64,000 nt of DNA from assembly GCF_902726565.1 (NCBI RefSeq), contig NZ_CACVAF010000006.1, positions 248,001 through 312,000 on the forward strand, read 5' to 3'. The notes beneath the pieces are model-generated. The model did no database searches, was not told the origin of the DNA, and was given only the letters and a program-made list of their open reading frames with translations. A program made the position numbers and the translations under genes. Source of the stretch: Yersinia vastinensis. Its GTDB lineage: Bacteria; Pseudomonadota; Gammaproteobacteria; Enterobacterales; Enterobacteriaceae. How positions within the stretch are numbered: position 1 is the first letter of the stretch; each line of letters opens with the position of its first letter. Shown piece by piece: positions 61,351 through 64,000 of this stretch.

Positions 61351-63039
61351 TCAGCGAGTTAACCAAATTTGCAGATGTTCAGCCACCGGACCTAAGGCTA
61401 AGGCAGGGATAAAGGTCAATGCACCGACCAACAGCACCGTGCCGACAAGTAAGCCGATAAACAGCGGGCCGGAGGTTGGCAGTGTGCCGTTGCCTGCCGG
61501 TTGGCGTTTTTTCGCGACCAGTGAGCTGGCGATAGCCAACACCGGCAGAATGACCCCGAACCGCCCCAAGAACATCGCCGCAGCCAGTAGCAGGTTATAA
61601 AACGGCGTATTGACACTTAGGCCCGCAAAGGCGCTACCGTTATTGTTTGCCGCCGAGGAGAGGGCGTAGAGCACTTCACTAAAACCATGTGCGCCGGGAT
61701 TCAAGATCCCCGCCCGCCCAGCATCGGTACACAGTGCCAGTGCCGTACCAATCAGTACGACAGTCGGTGTCACCAAAATGGCTAACGCAGTCATTTTCAT
61801 GTCAAAGACATCGATTTTTTTGCCCAGATATTCTGGCGTCCGGCCAATCATCAGCCCGGCAATAAAGACGGTCAGTAGCACGAACAGCAACATGCCGTAC
61901 AAACCCGAACCGACACCACCAAACACCACTTCACCTATTTGCATCAACCACATTGGCACCATGCCACCCAAGGCAGTAAAGGAGTCGTGCATGGCGTTTA
62001 CTGCCCCGCAAGAGGCCGCCGTAGTGACCACGGCATACATGCTGGTGGCCAGAATGCCAAAGCGAGACTCTTTGCCTTCCATATTGATATTGCTGTCGGC
62101 ACCCAACTGGGTTAAATGCGGATTACCGGCCAACTCGGCGAACATCACCACCACTACAGCCACGACAAAAATCAGTGACATCGCCCAAATAAGTGCATGC
62201 CCTTGGCGGTTATCCCCCACCACCTGACCAAAGGCAAAACACAGCGCGCAGGGGATCAGGAAAATGGCCAGCATTTGTACAAAGTTGCTAAAGGCAGTTG
62301 GATTTTCAAAAGGATGAGCCGAGTTGGCACCAAAGAAGCCCCCCCCGTTTGTTCCCAACATCTTGATGGCTTCCTGCGATGCAACCGGCCCCATGGGTAA
62401 GGTCTGTTTTACGCCTTCCAATGTGGTGATATGCAGATAACCGTCCAGGTTCTGTAGTACACCCTGACTGACAAAAATCAGCGCGATAAGCAGCGCAATG
62501 GGTAATAGGACATATAAAGTGATGCGAACCAAATCTACCCAGGCATTACCCAAGGTGGCAGCAGAATGACGAGCAAAAGCGCGGATCAATGCAAAAGCAA
62601 CGGCAATCCCGGTGGCGGCTGACAGAAAGTTTTGCACGGTGAGGCCGACCATTTGGCTGAGATAACTGAGGGTATTTTCGCCGCTATAAGCCTGCCAATT
62701 AGTATTGGTGACAAAACTCACTGCTGTATTGAGTGCCAGATGCCATGACATCCCCGGCATATTTTCCGGGTTCAAAGGCAATGAACCTTGAGCCATTAAC
62801 AGTGTGAATAGCAGCACAATGCCCAGCAAGTTGAAGCAGAGAAGAGCCATCGCATATTGCCAGCCATTCATTTCTTCATTTTTTACACCACTACAACACC
62901 ATAAACCGGCCTCGATTTTTTGCAGTGGTCTGAAAGATTCGCCCTCAATCAGGCGCGCTAAAAAGTGCCCCAATGGGCGGGACAGCACCAACAACACCAG
63001 CATGAAACTGGCGATAAGCAGAAATCCTGACGCCGCCAT
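61351..63039 (-). CDS. kdpA: Potassium-transporting ATPase subunit KdpA
   Basis: K+-translocating inner-membrane subunit, 562 residues, about ten helices. It is built of four channel-like P-loops (for example [40 protein letters not shown] and [13 protein letters not shown]). ATG 63039 follows the kdpF stop by 0-1 bases, with GCGGAGGA as ribosome-binding sequence. Confidence 0.97.
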   Translation of the reverse strand: MAASGFLLIASFMLVLLVLSRPLGHFLARLIEGESFRPLQKIEAGLWCCSGVKNEEMNGWQYAMALLCFNLLGIVLLFTLLMAQGSLPLNPENMPGMSWHLALNTAVSFVTNTNWQAYSGENTLSYLSQMVGLTVQNFLSAATGIAVAFALIRAFARHSAATLGNAWVDLVRITLYVLLPIALLIALIFVSQGVLQNLDGYLHITTLEGVKQTLPMGPVASQEAIKMLGTNGGGFFGANSAHPFENPTAFSNFVQMLAIFLIPCALCFAFGQVVGDNRQGHALIWAMSLIFVVAVVVVMFAELAGNPHLTQLGADSNINMEGKESRFGILATSMYAVVTTAASCGAVNAMHDSFTALGGMVPMWLMQIGEVVFGGVGSGLYGMLLFVLLTVFIAGLMIGRTPEYLGKKIDVFDMKMTALAILVTPTVVLIGTALALCTDAGRAGILNPGAHGFSEVLYALSSAANNNGSAFAGLSVNTPFYNLLLAAAMFLGRFGVILPVLAIASSLVAKKRQPAGNGTLPTSGPLFIGLLVGTVLLVGALTFIPALALGPVAEHLQIWLTR

Positions 63040-63129
63040 TTAAAAGTCCTCCGCGTTAAATAAGGCATAGACCAAATAGCCCAGAAGCAGCAGAACCAGC
63101 AGCGCACCACCCAAGATGCTGAAACTCAC
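63040..63129 (-). CDS. kdpF: KdpF small membrane subunit
   Basis: This 29-residue single-span protein stabilises the KdpFABC complex. It begins with GTG after GGAGG and has a hydrophobic helix plus GYLVYALFNAEDF, almost identical to E. coli KdpF (GYLVYALINAEAF). It is adjacent to kdpA and easily missed because of its size. Confidence 0.95.
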   Translation of the reverse strand: MSFSILGGALLVLLLLGYLVYALFNAEDF

Positions 63130-63220
63130 GATATACCTCCACAGCGCTCATTTTTGATAAACCAGTTTTTGTTAACAGCAGCTTAGGAATTTGTAAGAAA
63201 AGTTCTTGATAAAAAAGCAT

Positions 63221-63248
63221 GGGGGGGCGTAAAAAAAGTATAAAAACG
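63221..63248 (-). promoter_or_regulatory. KdpE binding box upstream of kdpF
   Basis: On the minus strand, CCGTTTTTATACTTTTTTTACGCCCCCC closely matches the E. coli KdpE operator (TTTATACTTTTTTTACACCCC). It is about 92 bp before the kdpF start, so the promoter lies in 63130-63220. Confidence 0.82.
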
Positions 63249-63617
63249 GTCAAAAAATGAACAGTAAATGCGTGTAAATTAGTCAGTGGCACTGTGTGTT
63301 ATCAAAGGGGGATGTTTTCTGACTACATTGCCAGCCTGCTAAATACATCCAGTTTTCTTATTCACAAAAGAATGCAACTCAGGCGCAACAAATTTAGAGT
63401 CTTAATTAACTTCGATGTAACAAAATTACAGGATTGATGTTTTTTTTCGCTTTTTTATGTGATGTAGTGGTCGGATGAGTGGTAAAGTTTCAATCAATGC
63501 GGTAAAATTTTGTCCAATTTCCAATTTTGTTTATTTTACTTTCAACGCCAGTCTGTTAATCGGTTCACTGTTTATTCGGGTTAACAGCGCACAAAGGCGT
63601 TTTAAAGGAGGACTATT
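63249..63617 (+). other. kdpF-ybfA divergent intergenic region
   Basis: AT-rich and non-coding (with 63130-63248 it is 488 bp). Apart from the KdpE box and the ybfA ribosome-binding sequence AAAGGAGG (about 63603-63610) I see no further recognisable element. Confidence 0.4.
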
Positions 63618-63824
63618 ATGTCTATGTATAACGCATACCCACTGCATCAGATTATCTTGCGCCGTAGCGTAGTGATTCTGGTTGGCTTATTGGCGCTGCC
63701 TATCATGTTGTTACGTAAGGATCGCGCCCGCTTTTATAGCTATCTACACCGCGTCTGGGTTAAAACCAGTGATAAGCCGGTCTGGTTGGCGCAGTCTGAA
63801 ATGGCACCGCAGGATTTCTATTGA
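63618..63824 (+). CDS. ybfA: YbfA family membrane protein
   Basis: Small protein of 68 residues with one N-terminal membrane segment ([16 protein letters not shown]). The tail [24 protein letters not shown] closely matches E. coli YbfA. Function unknown; it is found beside kdpF in enterobacteria. Confidence 0.9.
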   Translation: MSMYNAYPLHQIILRRSVVILVGLLALPIMLLRKDRARFYSYLHRVWVKTSDKPVWLAQSEMAPQDFY

Positions 63825-63863
63825 TTTAGGTAATGTTTGAATTAAAGATATTAACCTCAACTC

Positions 63864-63903
63864 AAAAATGCCCTTAAGTTAAATAACTAAGGGCATTTTT
63901 ATT
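63864..63903. terminator. Bidirectional terminator downstream of ybfA
   Basis: AAAAATGCCCTTA and TAAGGGCATTTTT form a 13-bp stem with a loop of about 11 bases and T-runs on both strands. The remaining 97 bases to the window end are low-complexity AT-rich sequence. Confidence 0.88.
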
Positions 63904-64000
63904 TTCTATATATTTTATTTTCTATATATATTATTTAATTATTATATGATGTTATAATATAGATTATAACTATAATACATTGGTTGTTTTCATATTTATT

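Noticed and set aside
60121-61362. 413-codon open frame antisense to kdpB
   Set aside because: It is fully inside kdpB on the other strand, has no recognisable domain and is Ser/Thr/Arg-rich, as expected for the shadow of a GC-biased coding sequence.

Overview
The window is a chromosomal segment of an enterobacterium, almost certainly a Yersinia species. Gene order follows the Escherichia coli tatE-lipA to kdp-ybfA region nearly gene for gene, and LipA, LeuS, MiaB, NagB and Pgm have the E. coli lengths. The features that depart from E. coli are a chitobiase next to chiP, a chemoreceptor beside fldA, a pair of RTX-type proteins after pgm, and ERIC repeats. Genus is inferred from remembered protein similarity; species cannot be fixed from this sequence alone, and no search was run.

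Layout. 1-96: 3' end of a tatE-like gene. 300-14424 (minus strand): lipoate genes lipA and lipB, ybeD, then the cell-wall/ribosome block dacA-rlpA-rodA-mrdA-rlmH-rsfS-nadD-holA-lptE-leuS. 14800-15282: ybeL (plus). 15461-18712 (minus): glutamate/aspartate ABC importer gltIJKL with a strong terminator between gltI and gltJ. 19286-19870: flavin-oxidoreductase-like gene. 20007-25825 (minus): lnt, corC, ybeY, ybeZ, and separately miaB; ubiF diverges from miaB. 27387-28001: six tRNA genes (Met-Leu-Gln-Gln-Met-Gln) with a GC-discriminator promoter. 28320-34397 (minus): asnB and nagBACD, facing nagE (plus). 36972-43474 (plus): glnS, chiP and a GH20 chitobiase. 44009-45442 (minus): fur and fldA. 45793-47454: chemoreceptor. 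Then ybfE, ybfF (minus), seqA and pgm (plus). 51447-54525: AT-rich tandem RTX-like pair. 54701-55129: EamA-type membrane protein. 55224-63129 (minus): kdpFABCDE potassium system. 63618-63824: ybfA.

Functional theme. The central part reads as one amino-sugar/chitin regulon: ChiP porin lets chito-oligosaccharides through the outer membrane, the GH20 enzyme splits them, NagE imports GlcNAc, NagA and NagB convert it to fructose-6-phosphate, and NagC represses. Palindromic CG-centred operators are visible in the nagB-nagE gap (about 95 bp apart, with a CRP-like site next to the second) and upstream of chiP. The chiP ribosome-binding site carries the complement of the ChiX small-RNA seed.

The least explained pieces are the RTX pair (two paralogues with a conserved C-terminal tail and no exporter nearby), a strongly structured non-coding stretch at 43694-43816, and three ERIC-family elements, two of them collapsed to their ends. 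One collapsed element supplies the nagC stop codon.
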